DNA of 64,000 nt from Bacteroidota bacterium (GTDB lineage: Bacteria; Bacteroidota; Bacteroidia; Chitinophagales; LD1): the NCBI GenBank assembly GCA_947476645.1, contig CANJRM010000003.1:1-64000 (forward strand), in the 5' to 3' direction. The notes under the pieces were generated by a model that ran no database searches, was not told where the DNA came from, and saw only the letters and a program-made list of their open reading frames with translations. Position numbers and translations under genes: made by a program. Every line of letters starts with the position of its first letter. The first letter of the stretch is position 1. Below are positions 30,601 through 39,457 of this stretch, piece after piece.

Positions 30601-30778
30601 GGCAAAAGCCACACTCGAAAGTATTGTAGAAAACTACGAAGGCGATGCAGCGGTTTTGCAGGAAGCAAAAGATAAACTTGAAAAGATTAGAAGCGAAGAG
30701 TTAAACAAGTCGAAGATTATGCAGACCCTGCCGAGCGATACCTTGATTATGGAACAGGATTCAATTTTAAACAAGTAG
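27662..30778 (+). CDS. Large periplasmic/secreted TPR protein
   Basis: Signal peptide then many TPR motifs (e.g. AKPLFSSVKDIKDKYFYPATYYYAFICFYTKDYNEALKSFSLIE); GTG start. Confidence 0.85.
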   Translation: MLKRIFCLAICYISIFAAHAQQTQIYADAEAALKKGIELFDEKNYLSAREKFEEIYKQPKTAVSHTNEVMMQNLEYYIAVCATEVNDKDAEQLLLGYFKKYHETDKRRLIYFYLGKYYYRNNNYTDAITYFTKINIDDLNNDQIYDYKFQLAYSYFTKKKFAEAKPLFSSVKDIKDKYFYPATYYYAFICFYTKDYNEALKSFSLIEDSKMYASVIPYYIAQIYYIRKDFDKVISYVTKSLENPTVLYKEEMRFMLGQVYFQRSDYVKALPLIENYVTRAPKMRKEDIYMLAYCQYQTGAYVKAIENFKQLNLLQETLGQNATYSLADCYLKTNQKEKARAAYQSAATMNFDETIQQNALFNYGKLSFELGFSTEAIQSFENYLEKNPAGLYTDEANELLAAVLVQTKNYERAYKIMESLKSESALLKEAYQKVTYFRAVELFNDKKWSDALELCNKSLKYSFNSALHALALYLKAEIIYTNGNYEEAAPLYLQFIQLADNAVEKKGEATKFRAYYNTGYCSFKQKKYDDASLYFGNAIDESKTTIDSKGKTSLLPDLYLRFADCAFITKNYNKAISAYEKIVDMRWSSAEYAQFQKGIILGLQGKDEEKIAAMKMLTANYPSSNYAEQAFFEIGETELEQGNFAASRAAFQNIINKNSSSALLPKCYLKIAVIDYNSGKKTEAVEDYKAVAIKFPKSQEAIQALDALKDLCVELGRADEYFDFVKNNSNITISSTEQDSLLFQSADNVYNANDCTRAITLFGNYLSKFPNGFFASEVHWKKSECHTKAKDFLSALTDYEAIVQNRYSKYFERALLKASGIAYYELSNYEKANAFYKQLYTVSTSAQNTYTAMMGSMHCAVKLNHTDEVIEYADQLINSGSAKDADWQEAFYEKGRAYYSKNDKDFALSAFNRVTEMPVSEKAVEAKYMVAKILFEQQKYKQSLDTCFKVKNRYSSYEYWVAKAFILIADNYNAQGNSFQAKATLESIVENYEGDAAVLQEAKDKLEKIRSEELNKSKIMQTLPSDTLIMEQDSILNK

Positions 30779-30779
30779 T

Positions 30780-32387
30780 ATGAAGAGCTTGCTGAAAAAT
30801 TTTTTTATCACCACGACAATTGCATTTTGTTGCCAATACACCTTTGCGCAGGTAAGCAACGAAGAAGTTATTGTAGTGAAAGAATACGAAGCCACCATAC
30901 AGGATGCGCAGAAGGTGAACATTCAACCGAATATTCCTGAAGTGGAAGAAACAAAACCCGTGCTTACTTACAGCGTTCCGGCTAAAGATTACAAAGACAT
31001 TCCCTTCGAAGCCAATCCGCTCAAGCCGCTATCCATGAGCAAAGAGAAGCTGGAGAAATACAACACTTCGTTTATCAAAATTGGTTTTGGCAGTCAGTTG
31101 ATGCCGCTGGCGCAACTGGCTTACAACGACAACAAAACAAAAAATCTCCAATTCGGAATTTTCTATAATCACCTTTCGGCACGCGGTTATAAAATAAAGA
31201 ACCAGCACTTTAGTGACGATGAAGCGGGCGTGTATCTCAAATATTATCCCAAAACATTTGAAGTAGGAACCAACTTCACCTTCCGCAATTACCGCACACA
31301 TTTTTATGGTACCGATAGTTCGTTCGAAGAAAAAAAAGTGCGCGAGGTTTACAGAACTTACGATGCCGATGTGCATTTTAAAAACGCGCAACGCAACAAA
31401 GCCGAAGTAGATGTGAGCCAAAACATTCACTTCAATTATTTGCAAGAAGTTTTCGGCAAAGCCAATGAATGGTATGTGGGCGGCACTACCGATTTTAAAA
31501 AATCATTTAAGAAATTTCACTCTGCCGGTTTCCGGTTCTTCTTCGATGCTTCTAAATTGAAAAACGATTCGCTGAGCTTGCAGCGCACCATTTTTACACC
31601 TACGATTGGCTATGCATTCAACAACGATGACTGGAAAGCCAGCGGCTATTTCGGCATTGCCGTGGATGGAAAAAATCCGGTGTTCGCCTGCGAACTGCAC
31701 GTAGAAAAACGCCTGTATGAGCATTCCATTATTGCTTATCTCGACTATAACCACAACGTTCAAAAGAACTCGCTGCTCAGTTATTCGCTCGTTAATCCTT
31801 TCATTCAAAACTCGGTGACCATAAAAAATTCTACCGTTGGCGATTTTGGAACGGGCTTTAAAGGCACGGCACAAAACTTTTCTTACAACGTGGCTTTTCA
31901 TTTAAACCACATTACGAACCTGCCGCTGTTTGTAAACGACACTGCCGACACCAAACGCTTCCGCATTATTTACGAAGCCAAAGCCCTCGTGTATAATGTG
32001 CATTTCGAAGGTGGCTATAATGTAAAAGAGTGGCTGCGCCTTTCGCTGAGTGCTGACTACAACCTTTATGCGCTCAATACTGAAAAGCGCGCCTGGCACC
32101 AGCCCGCGTTTAAAACCACGCTGCGCGTTAACTATATCTGGAAAAACAAAATCTCGCTTAACCTCGATGTGTATGGCATTACTGCTGCTTACGCAAAACT
32201 TACAGATGGCAAAGAGAAACAACTCAACGGCACTGCCGACATCAACCTAAGTGCCGAGTATATCATGAACAAACACATTTCGTTCTTCGGCTCGCTAAAC
32301 AATATTGCCAATTTCAAATACCAGCCCTGGAACCATTACCCGGGCTATGGCATCAGCGGAATGGTGGGGGCTAAGTTTTCTTTTTAA
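30780..32387 (+). CDS. TonB-dependent-receptor-like outer-membrane beta-barrel protein (no plug domain)
   Basis: Signal peptide (FAQVSNEE), alternating beta strands, C-terminal aromatic GYGISGMVGAKFSF. Confidence 0.7.
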   Translation: MKSLLKNFFITTTIAFCCQYTFAQVSNEEVIVVKEYEATIQDAQKVNIQPNIPEVEETKPVLTYSVPAKDYKDIPFEANPLKPLSMSKEKLEKYNTSFIKIGFGSQLMPLAQLAYNDNKTKNLQFGIFYNHLSARGYKIKNQHFSDDEAGVYLKYYPKTFEVGTNFTFRNYRTHFYGTDSSFEEKKVREVYRTYDADVHFKNAQRNKAEVDVSQNIHFNYLQEVFGKANEWYVGGTTDFKKSFKKFHSAGFRFFFDASKLKNDSLSLQRTIFTPTIGYAFNNDDWKASGYFGIAVDGKNPVFACELHVEKRLYEHSIIAYLDYNHNVQKNSLLSYSLVNPFIQNSVTIKNSTVGDFGTGFKGTAQNFSYNVAFHLNHITNLPLFVNDTADTKRFRIIYEAKALVYNVHFEGGYNVKEWLRLSLSADYNLYALNTEKRAWHQPAFKTTLRVNYIWKNKISLNLDVYGITAAYAKLTDGKEKQLNGTADINLSAEYIMNKHISFFGSLNNIANFKYQPWNHYPGYGISGMVGAKFSF

Positions 32388-32436
32388 AATTTTTATGGCT
32401 TGCCTGCCGAAGTGCTTTGACGAAGGCATGGCGCAT

Positions 32437-32474
32437 CCCTGCGCCTGCCTGCCTACCGGCAGGCAGGCGCAGGG
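32437..32474. repeat. Perfect 17-bp-arm palindrome CCCTGCGCCTGCCTGCC-TACC-GGCAGGCAGGCGCAGGG
   Basis: Read directly; REP-like dispersed palindrome, downstream of the 30780-32387 barrel gene. Confidence 0.92.
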
Positions 32475-32497
32475 TCGGGCTTTCACTTCAAGTCCTC

Positions 32498-32547
32498 ACA
32501 TTTTTTTGTTTGTCATGCTGAGCTTGTCGAAGCACAAACAAAAAAAT
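32498..32547. terminator. Hairpin CATTTTTTTGTTTGT...ACAAACAAAAAAATG containing a GTCATGCTGAGCTTGTCGAAGC element; probable bidirectional terminator
   Basis: 15-bp perfect arms, A/T-rich flanks, convergent gene junction. Confidence 0.7.
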
Positions 32548-32588
32548 GTTGCGGGCTTTCCGTTCTATCCCTTGCGCAAATACAAACA

Positions 32589-32902
32589 GCCAATACAAAC
32601 TAGACTTGCAGGAACTCCGGCTACACATCTAGGAGGAGCTGCTAGACGTGTAGGAACTTCGGCTAGACGTGTAGGATGACTCACTACACATGTAGAATGT
32701 CGAACTGGAGTTGCCCCGCATCTCCGTCCATGTGCCCCGTGACTCCGTCCATGTGCCCCGTGACTCCGTCCACGTGCCCCGCGGCTTAGTCCATGTGTCC
32801 CGCGGCTCCGTCCATGTGTCCTGCGGCTCCGTCCATGTGTCCCGCGGCTCCATCCATGTGCCCCGCGATTCCGTTCACGTGCCCCACGGCTCGGGGCAAC
32901 CG
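32589..32902. repeat. Array 3: about 15 GC-rich 21-bp units in two sub-blocks
   Basis: aggaacttcggctagacgtgt-type (32589-32693), one 20-bp transitional unit (32694-32713), then ccccgtgactccgtccatgtg-type units from 32714 in strict 21-bp register. Confidence 0.93.
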
Positions 32903-32966
32903 ACTAAAACAATAAAAATGATGCTTTTTGCCTGATTTCACACCAAAACCGACCATTCCGGCTATT

Positions 32967-33001
32967 GTCTTGTGTCTCGTGTCTTGTGTCTAAAGTCTGT
33001 T
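32967..33001 (+). repeat. Heptamer tandem repeat, 5 units: gtcttgt gtctcgt gtcttgt gtctaaa gtctgtt
   Basis: Read directly. Confidence 0.88.
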
Positions 33002-34471
33002 CTACTCTTTTATAACCTTCCCGCTTTGCACCACTTGGTTAGGGGCGGTGTAGCGCCAAAGGTAAATGCCGTTGGGGAACTGGCTTATATCTACCTTGGT
33101 TTGGCGGTTGAAGTTATTGGCGGTGCTGCTCAGCTTTTTGCCGTCTATATTATATAGGTCTAAACTGCCGCCTTGCAGCAAAGGGTTTTCGATGTCGAGG
33201 GAGAAAGAGGAAGTGGCGGGGTTGGGGAAGATTGCGAATTGCGGATTCTCAATTGCGGATTGTGAAATGCCGGTAAGGCAGTTTTCTATTTCGCAGCCGT
33301 TGCTGTCTAATTTTAGGAACCAGCCTACTTGGGGTGGTGCCCCACTTTGCTGGCATTGCCCAACAGCTATTAACGACATGTCAGGCAACTCGTCTATATC
33401 AGTTAAATAATTCTTGCTCCCTGCTGTGGTTATACCTACATATTTTCTTTCCCAAATTATATGACCTGCTGTATCAAGTTTTACTATCCATCCCTGAGCA
33501 TTATTATAATTACCACAAGCAATGTAGTTACCATCATATAAAATATGTATGTCCGTAAACCCTGTTACATCCCCTTTATATCCTCCTGAAAATGTCCACT
33601 GCTTGTTAAATGCACTATCCATTTTTACAATGGTAGCGGTAAAAAAAACCTGATTAACTGATTGCTCACACTTTTTCTGCGCTCCATAAATAAATCCACC
33701 ATCGCTTGTTTGTGTTAAACCCTCTGCCACATAAGTGCTGTCGTTAGGGTCGAACCATTGCCTTACAAGAGTACCTGCGGTGTCAACTTCGAGAAGCCAA
33801 GTGTGGGCGCGCGCGTGGGTTTGGTTTAAATCGTCTGCTGCCGCTCCTAACATTAGATTACCGTTCGATAGCTTGATAATGCTGTGGGCTTCATCTCTTA
33901 CTGTTTGGTGATAATATTTTTCCCATAACCTGTTTCCTGCTGAATCAATTTTCATCAGAAAAACATCTCCATTATATCCTAAGCCATCTAATCGAACACC
34001 CGTTATAAAATAGTCAGAGCCATCCTGGAGCAAGCTACAACCGTAGTAAGTATGAGTATTCGGTGTGTAATACTTAAAAACGACAGCCGAGTCAAGATTA
34101 AGTTTAGCTATACAGAAAAGTAAATAGGCAAGCGAATCATCAGCACCACCTGTAAAGGCAATTCTGCCATCTTTTGTTTTTATTAAGGCATTCGAGTAAG
34201 ATGTATATGAGGTAGTTTGAGAATCTACCTGCAATTTATACTGTGTTAACTCGCCATAGAGATTAATGTTACCTACAATTGACTTTACTACAAGGTTAGA
34301 GCCATAAGCCGAGCCTGTAAAAATGTAAGAGGTATCAATAAATAATACGCTGCCAAACAGCATGGCGGGCCTGTTGTCAATATAAGTCTTATTCCAAACC
34401 GTTTGCGCCTTTACACAAACACCCAAGCCGCAAAGCAGCAAGAGGAGGATGGTTTTTGGGGAGGGGAGCAT
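33002..34471 (-). CDS. Secreted T9SS type A sorting-domain protein
   Basis: Signal peptide; C-terminal FAIFPNPATSSFSLDIE...DLYNIDGKKL...FPNGIYLWRYTAPNQVVQSGKVIKE. Confidence 0.88.
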   Translation of the reverse strand: MLPSPKTILLLLLCGLGVCVKAQTVWNKTYIDNRPAMLFGSVLFIDTSYIFTGSAYGSNLVVKSIVGNINLYGELTQYKLQVDSQTTSYTSYSNALIKTKDGRIAFTGGADDSLAYLLFCIAKLNLDSAVVFKYYTPNTHTYYGCSLLQDGSDYFITGVRLDGLGYNGDVFLMKIDSAGNRLWEKYYHQTVRDEAHSIIKLSNGNLMLGAAADDLNQTHARAHTWLLEVDTAGTLVRQWFDPNDSTYVAEGLTQTSDGGFIYGAQKKCEQSVNQVFFTATIVKMDSAFNKQWTFSGGYKGDVTGFTDIHILYDGNYIACGNYNNAQGWIVKLDTAGHIIWERKYVGITTAGSKNYLTDIDELPDMSLIAVGQCQQSGAPPQVGWFLKLDSNGCEIENCLTGISQSAIENPQFAIFPNPATSSFSLDIENPLLQGGSLDLYNIDGKKLSSTANNFNRQTKVDISQFPNGIYLWRYTAPNQVVQSGKVIKE

Positions 34472-34486
34472 GGGGGAGGCGGTGGT

Positions 34487-34837
34487 TTATTCAATGCCTA
34501 ACTGAAACGAAAGTGCCGAGATAATTTCCTGTTGCACTGTTTCATCATCTAAGTCACCATACTTCTTTACTAGGCGTTTCTTATCGAGCGTTCTTATTTG
34601 ATAGCAAAGCACTATAGATTCTTTTTTCAAGCCCGATAATTTGGAAGGAAGCAGGGCTTCATTAGGATAAACACTGCGGTTCTTTTTTCTTGAAGTTATG
34701 GGAAGAACATTGACTACAGAAAGCACTTCATTGATTTGATTTTCGCTGATAACCATTACCGGACGGGTTTTTCCCTGTTCTGAACCTATAACAGGGTCTA
34801 AGTTTGCCAGCCATATAGTCCATCGCCCAAACTTCAT
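34487..34837 (-). CDS. MazF/PemK-family toxin
   Basis: RWTIWLANLDPVIGSEQGKTRPVMVISENQINEVLSVVNVLPIT. Confidence 0.92.
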   Translation of the reverse strand: MKFGRWTIWLANLDPVIGSEQGKTRPVMVISENQINEVLSVVNVLPITSRKKNRSVYPNEALLPSKLSGLKKESIVLCYQIRTLDKKRLVKKYGDLDDETVQQEIISALSFQLGIE

Positions 34838-35061
34838 AACCCCTCGTTGTTGATGCTGTCAAAATCGCTGTTTACTTCCTTCATGTCCTGTACATAAAGC
34901 GGGTCAACAGCCGCGTGTTTCATCAACTTCATTTTTTCCTTTTTGGAAAGCGACATTTCTTCCACCGTAACCATTACTTTCTTTTTTGAAGGAAAGGTTT
35001 GTGGAAGGTTGATGGTGAGCTGATGGTTCTTAGGCACATCATATATTTCTTTGAACGACAT
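34834..35061 (-). CDS. Cognate antitoxin (small ORF overlapping the toxin start by 4 bp)
   Basis: 75 aa, MSFKEIYDVPKNHQLTINLP...; ATGA overlap with toxin. Confidence 0.75.
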   Translation of the reverse strand: MSFKEIYDVPKNHQLTINLPQTFPSKKKVMVTVEEMSLSKKEKMKLMKHAAVDPLYVQDMKEVNSDFDSINNEGL

Positions 35062-35104
35062 AGTCTGAATTTTAAACGAAGTTACTTAAAATTGATTTGA
35101 TGTT

Positions 35105-38100
35105 CTACCTCACCAAAATTACATCCTTCACTACCGTATTGGTTTTACCCGGGCTAAGTGGGTTGGTATACGAAACCTGCAAAACAAAATTGCCCGCCTG
35201 CTGCACACTGCCTTTGTAACTGCCGTTCCAGGCGGCATTGCCTTTGGCAGAAAACACCACTTCGCCCCAGCGGTTGTAAATTTTTATATCCTCAATGGTT
35301 GACGAAAGCGGGAAGATGATAAACTCATCGTTTACCCCATCGCCATTCGGTGAAAACGCATCGGGTATTTTAATATCGGGCAAAAGGATTTCAATTTTGT
35401 AACAAGCCGTGGCGGTGCAGCCGTAGTGGTCGGTAGCGGTAACGCAATAAGTAGTGGTAGTTAGTGGTGTGGCTTTCGGGTTTTGAATACCCGCATTATC
35501 TAAACCCGCAGCAGGCGACCACGCGTAAGCAGTGCCGCTATCGCCACTGGCACTCAACTGCACGGTTTGCCCCAACGAAATATTGGTATCGGGCGAAGCC
35601 GTAACCGTAGTTTGCGGAATAGAAATATCTGCCTGCACGGTACGGGTGCCGCTGCAACCCGCAGCATTGGTGGCGGTAACCGTAAAGGTTTGCGGTGCGG
35701 TAATAACCTCGGTAACCACAGCCGTGTTTTCGCCACTGCTCCAAACATAATTCATCACACTAAGCGAAGAAGCCGCAAACACAGCCGCGTTGCCATCGCA
35801 CACCACCGTATCGCAACAAACCGAAAAATCAACCGCGCTGTTGTTCAAAGTAGCACTCGCGCTTCCTGTTCCTGTGCAGCCGTTTTGGTCGCTTACAGTT
35901 ACCGTAAAAGTTTGCGCAGCAGAAATTTGTTGGGTAATAGAAACAGTCTGCTCACCGCTGCTCCAGTTATAATTGAATTGCGAAGTGCCCGAAGAAATGA
36001 CCGCAAAGGTTGCGTTGCCACTCGGGCAAATAACTGTATCGCAACAAACCGAAAAAGCAGGAGGCGTGTTTTGAATCAACACATCTATAAAGTCTTCGGC
36101 AGTACAGCCGTTGGCATCCGTCACCGTTACAAAAATAGATTGGGAAGAAGAAATAGTTTGAGATATAGAAGCCGTGGTTTGTCCGCTGCTCCAGTTATAA
36201 CTAAGCGGGTTAGCAGAACTTACCGCTGCAAGCACCGTTCCCGAAATGCAGAAACTTGTATCGCAACACAAGGTAAACGCAGGCGGAATATTATTGATGG
36301 TGGCGTTTACACTTTGTGTAGCCGTGCAGCCGTTGGCATCAGTGCCGGTAACGGTAAATGTTTCTGTAATAAAAACCTGTTGGGTAATTGCAGCAGTATT
36401 TTGCCCGCTGCTCCAGTTATAAGTCAACACACTATCTGCTGTGGCATTCGCAAGAAGCGTTCCACCGGGGCAAAACGTAGTATCGCAACAAACCGAAAAC
36501 AACGGAGTCACATTATTTACAAGTGCATTTACACTTGCAGTGGCTGAGCATCCGCTGGTGTTAGAAACAGTAACGGTAAATGTTTGCGAAGAAGAAACCT
36601 GCTGCGTAATACTTGCGGTGTTTTGTCCACTGCTCCAGGTATAACTCACAGGCGATGCCGTGGTGCTTGCCACAAATGTAAGTGGCGAAGCAGCGCATAA
36701 AACAGTATCGCAGCAAACATTAAAGTTCGGAAACGTATTGCCCACGGTTACATCGGCACTCTGCTGAATGGTACAACCGTTAGGGTCGGTAGCGGTAACA
36801 AAAAAGGTTTGTGAAGTAAAAACAGTGGGAGTGATGGAAGTGGTGGTTGCCCCTGTGCTCCACATATAAGTTAACGGAGGAACTGAAGGAGCGCTTACAT
36901 TCAACCCAACCGTGCCACCCGAACAAACGGTAGTATCGCAACAGGTAACCATGCCCACAATATTATTGTAAACCGTAGCCGTGTGCGATTGAATAATCTG
37001 ACAGTTGCGGTGGTCACTTACTGTAACCGTATAGACAGTAGTAGCCGAAACATTTTCTGTAAAACTGTGTGCAAAAGTACCATTGCTCCACAAAACTGTT
37101 GCGGGGTAAGTTGAAGTATCCTGCTCCGTCATTCTGATTGGTTGATTCGGACAAACGATAGTATCGCAACAAGAAGTAGCGCTGAGTTTTACAAAAGGAA
37201 CATCGGCAATTACAATATTAAGGTTGGTTAAACTTCCGCCATCATCTCCTCTGCCAGCACCGTTGGTAGTTCCAAAAGGGCAAGCCGCAGGACCCAAAAC
37301 ATATGTATCATATCCGTTCACACCTCCCGAATCTCTGTAAACAATATTGGCAGGAACAGAATTTGTTTTCACCCAAAGCATTCCACCACTTCCACCGCCA
37401 CCGGGCCCCATGCAAAAAGTCTGGCTTCCTCCATTATCTAAATTTCCACCTCTGCCGCCATTCGCATTTACATAAACATTACCAACGTAGTTATCTACAT
37501 AAAGCAAAACTGTGCCTGCTGCACCGCCACCCCCGGCACCATCGCTGCGTGCTAAAAAAGTTTGAGGATTACCGTTTACGTTAATGCGCTTATTGTTTCC
37601 TACCAACTTGTTCGCCATAAAAATCACAATGCCACCACCGTTTACACCATCGGTTCCTTCGTTGTTATTTTCATCGCCTGCACCACCACCACCGCCCATG
37701 TAAATTTTGTTGAGCGCGTTGCTGTAAGTAAGTGCCCCACCGCCAATGCCCGCAGCGGGACCGGGGCAACTGTTATTGGCTACATTACTACGTATACCGC
37801 CAACGCCACCGTTTCCAAAATTTCCACCACCGCCACCGCCAGTGTTATGGTCATCGCCACCACCGCCACCGTTTCCGTTTTTGCCTCTGCCGTAATTATA
37901 AATAGTGGCACCTATGCCTTCTCCCTTTGGAGCACCGCAGTTAAGCGTGGAGCAGTAGTAATCTGTAGCTCCGCCAAAGCCATTATTGTAGCAAGGCTGT
38001 GCGCTGACATCATTCTCTCTCACCGCACCTCTGAAACCAATACCTCGCGCCTTTACCGAATCGTTGAGAATAATGGTGTCGGCTTTCAGTGCAATCACAC

Positions 38101-38551
38101 CACCTTTCGTTCCGTCCCAATCCAGTGCTTTTAAAACAGAATCAACCGATGCAATCTGATACTCAGGAAGAGAAACCATTTGAACTGCACCCGCGGCATC
38201 GTAATTACGCACCACTGCAAACTCAAATTCAATTACACCCCCGGTAATGGTTTTTATTTTTTCCACTTCATAATTTCCGCAATTGTTGTAGTTGGTTATA
38301 TCTCCAAACGTAGCCGCGTTAGCACCATCAATAGCTGCACCACGCATTTGCATGAGCAATACTTTTTGCCCTGCCGAAAACTGTGAAGAATTGTCTACGG
38401 TAACTTTGTTATTACAGAAATCGGTAGCTGTAACCGCAGCGTATTTGTTGATTATACCGCTAAGGTGAGTTACCTGAGCAAACGGTTGAATAGCCGTTAT
38501 ACAGATAAGTAAAAACAGAAAAATTTTCTTGAACGTAATTTGGTTCATCAT
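35105..38551 (-). CDS. Secreted gliding-motility-associated C-terminal-domain (T9SS type B) protein with Gly-rich region and seven CCDT-repeat modules
   Basis: IKIPDAFSPNGDGVNDEFIIFPLSSTIEDIKIYNRWGEVVFSAKGNAAWNGSYKG...; repeated FSVCCDTxxC. Confidence 0.92.
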   Translation of the reverse strand: MMNQITFKKIFLFLLICITAIQPFAQVTHLSGIINKYAAVTATDFCNNKVTVDNSSQFSAGQKVLLMQMRGAAIDGANAATFGDITNYNNCGNYEVEKIKTITGGVIEFEFAVVRNYDAAGAVQMVSLPEYQIASVDSVLKALDWDGTKGGVIALKADTIILNDSVKARGIGFRGAVRENDVSAQPCYNNGFGGATDYYCSTLNCGAPKGEGIGATIYNYGRGKNGNGGGGGDDHNTGGGGGGNFGNGGVGGIRSNVANNSCPGPAAGIGGGALTYSNALNKIYMGGGGGAGDENNNEGTDGVNGGGIVIFMANKLVGNNKRINVNGNPQTFLARSDGAGGGGAAGTVLLYVDNYVGNVYVNANGGRGGNLDNGGSQTFCMGPGGGGSGGMLWVKTNSVPANIVYRDSGGVNGYDTYVLGPAACPFGTTNGAGRGDDGGSLTNLNIVIADVPFVKLSATSCCDTIVCPNQPIRMTEQDTSTYPATVLWSNGTFAHSFTENVSATTVYTVTVSDHRNCQIIQSHTATVYNNIVGMVTCCDTTVCSGGTVGLNVSAPSVPPLTYMWSTGATTTSITPTVFTSQTFFVTATDPNGCTIQQSADVTVGNTFPNFNVCCDTVLCAASPLTFVASTTASPVSYTWSSGQNTASITQQVSSSQTFTVTVSNTSGCSATASVNALVNNVTPLFSVCCDTTFCPGGTLLANATADSVLTYNWSSGQNTAAITQQVFITETFTVTGTDANGCTATQSVNATINNIPPAFTLCCDTSFCISGTVLAAVSSANPLSYNWSSGQTTASISQTISSSQSIFVTVTDANGCTAEDFIDVLIQNTPPAFSVCCDTVICPSGNATFAVISSGTSQFNYNWSSGEQTVSITQQISAAQTFTVTVSDQNGCTGTGSASATLNNSAVDFSVCCDTVVCDGNAAVFAASSLSVMNYVWSSGENTAVVTEVITAPQTFTVTATNAAGCSGTRTVQADISIPQTTVTASPDTNISLGQTVQLSASGDSGTAYAWSPAAGLDNAGIQNPKATPLTTTTYCVTATDHYGCTATACYKIEILLPDIKIPDAFSPNGDGVNDEFIIFPLSSTIEDIKIYNRWGEVVFSAKGNAAWNGSYKGSVQQAGNFVLQVSYTNPLSPGKTNTVVKDVILVR

Positions 38552-38620
38552 ATTCTAGACGTAAGACTATGCAATAAAGTTGAGTTAAGTTGAGAAAGCA
38601 AACAACGCATGAAATTTATA

Positions 38621-39418
38621 TCAAACCTCCTTATCTGTTGTGTGGGCAGGAAAATTGAACACAAGAGAGCTAAGCACTGGTAAAAAGAAGATAACGACCG
38701 TAGATAAAGAGAAATACAAATTGGTTCGTTCGTCATTCAACAGTTCACATATTTCACTTCCATGGAAATAAACACAGGCAAAATCTAAACACAAGCGCAA
38801 ACCGAGAAGAGCAATAACGAGGAAGGCAACAGTATCGAGAAAAGGAAACCGAGTCATTAATTTCACAAAGTAACCTGCTACAATACGCATGGTGATAATG
38901 CCAATAAAAACTCCGAGACAAACGAGATAGATATTTGAAGTAAAAGCGACCGCAGCAAAAACATTGTCGAGGGAAAAAGTCATGTCCATTACTTCAACCA
39001 TCAGCACAGTGCTCCAGAAGTGACTAAGCCCGAGAAACTTCTTCGGATGTTTTACTTCTTCACCTAATTTCTCCGATTCAATTTCAATAACAGTTTCATG
39101 CTTGAAAATCTTTTTGTAGAAGAAATCGAGAGCGAGATAAAGCAGATAACCACCGCCCGCTAATTTGAGCCAGCTTATTTTCATCAAATAACTTGCAGAG
39201 ATAAGCGCCACTCCTCTGAAAATATAAGCGAACACGATTCCAATTCGCAAAGCACGCTTGCGTTGTTCGTTAGGTAAATCCATTACCATAGTCGCTAACA
39301 CAGCTGCATTGTCAACAGACAGAAGACTCTCAATTAGAATTAGATTCAGCACTACTAGCAACGCAGTACGCGGGTCTGGTTGAAGAAAATGTGAAAAGAA
39401 TTGCGCAACAGATTCCAA
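38621..39418 (-). CDS. TerC family integral membrane protein
   Basis: LNLILIESLLSVDNAAVLATMV; LMVEVMDMTFSLDNVFAAVAFT; probable TTG start at 39418, since the longer ORF N-terminus is unrelated. Confidence 0.85.
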   Translation of the reverse strand: MESVAQFFSHFLQPDPRTALLVVLNLILIESLLSVDNAAVLATMVMDLPNEQRKRALRIGIVFAYIFRGVALISASYLMKISWLKLAGGGYLLYLALDFFYKKIFKHETVIEIESEKLGEEVKHPKKFLGLSHFWSTVLMVEVMDMTFSLDNVFAAVAFTSNIYLVCLGVFIGIITMRIVAGYFVKLMTRFPFLDTVAFLVIALLGLRLCLDFACVYFHGSEICELLNDERTNLYFSLSTVVIFFLPVLSSLVFNFPAHTTDKEV

Positions 39419-39457
39419 CGGAGATATTTTATTCGTGCAAAAATAAGTACGAAACCG

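Noticed and set aside
32305-32679. ORFs containing LPTGRQAQG / LPVGRQAQG
   Set aside because: Translations of the palindromic repeat at 32437-32474, not genes.
32629-32935. Repeat-protein ORFs VHVPRDS (+) and TWTEPRD (-)
   Set aside because: Both strands are open only because the GC-rich 21-bp unit lacks stops; no signal peptide or convincing start, and sibling arrays are stop-rich.
35567-36547. 326-aa + strand ORF and other large antisense ORFs (37562-38134, 52516-53124)
   Set aside because: Antisense to well-supported CDSs (CHU_C protein, ClpB); low-complexity Arg/Asn-rich or compositionally implausible.
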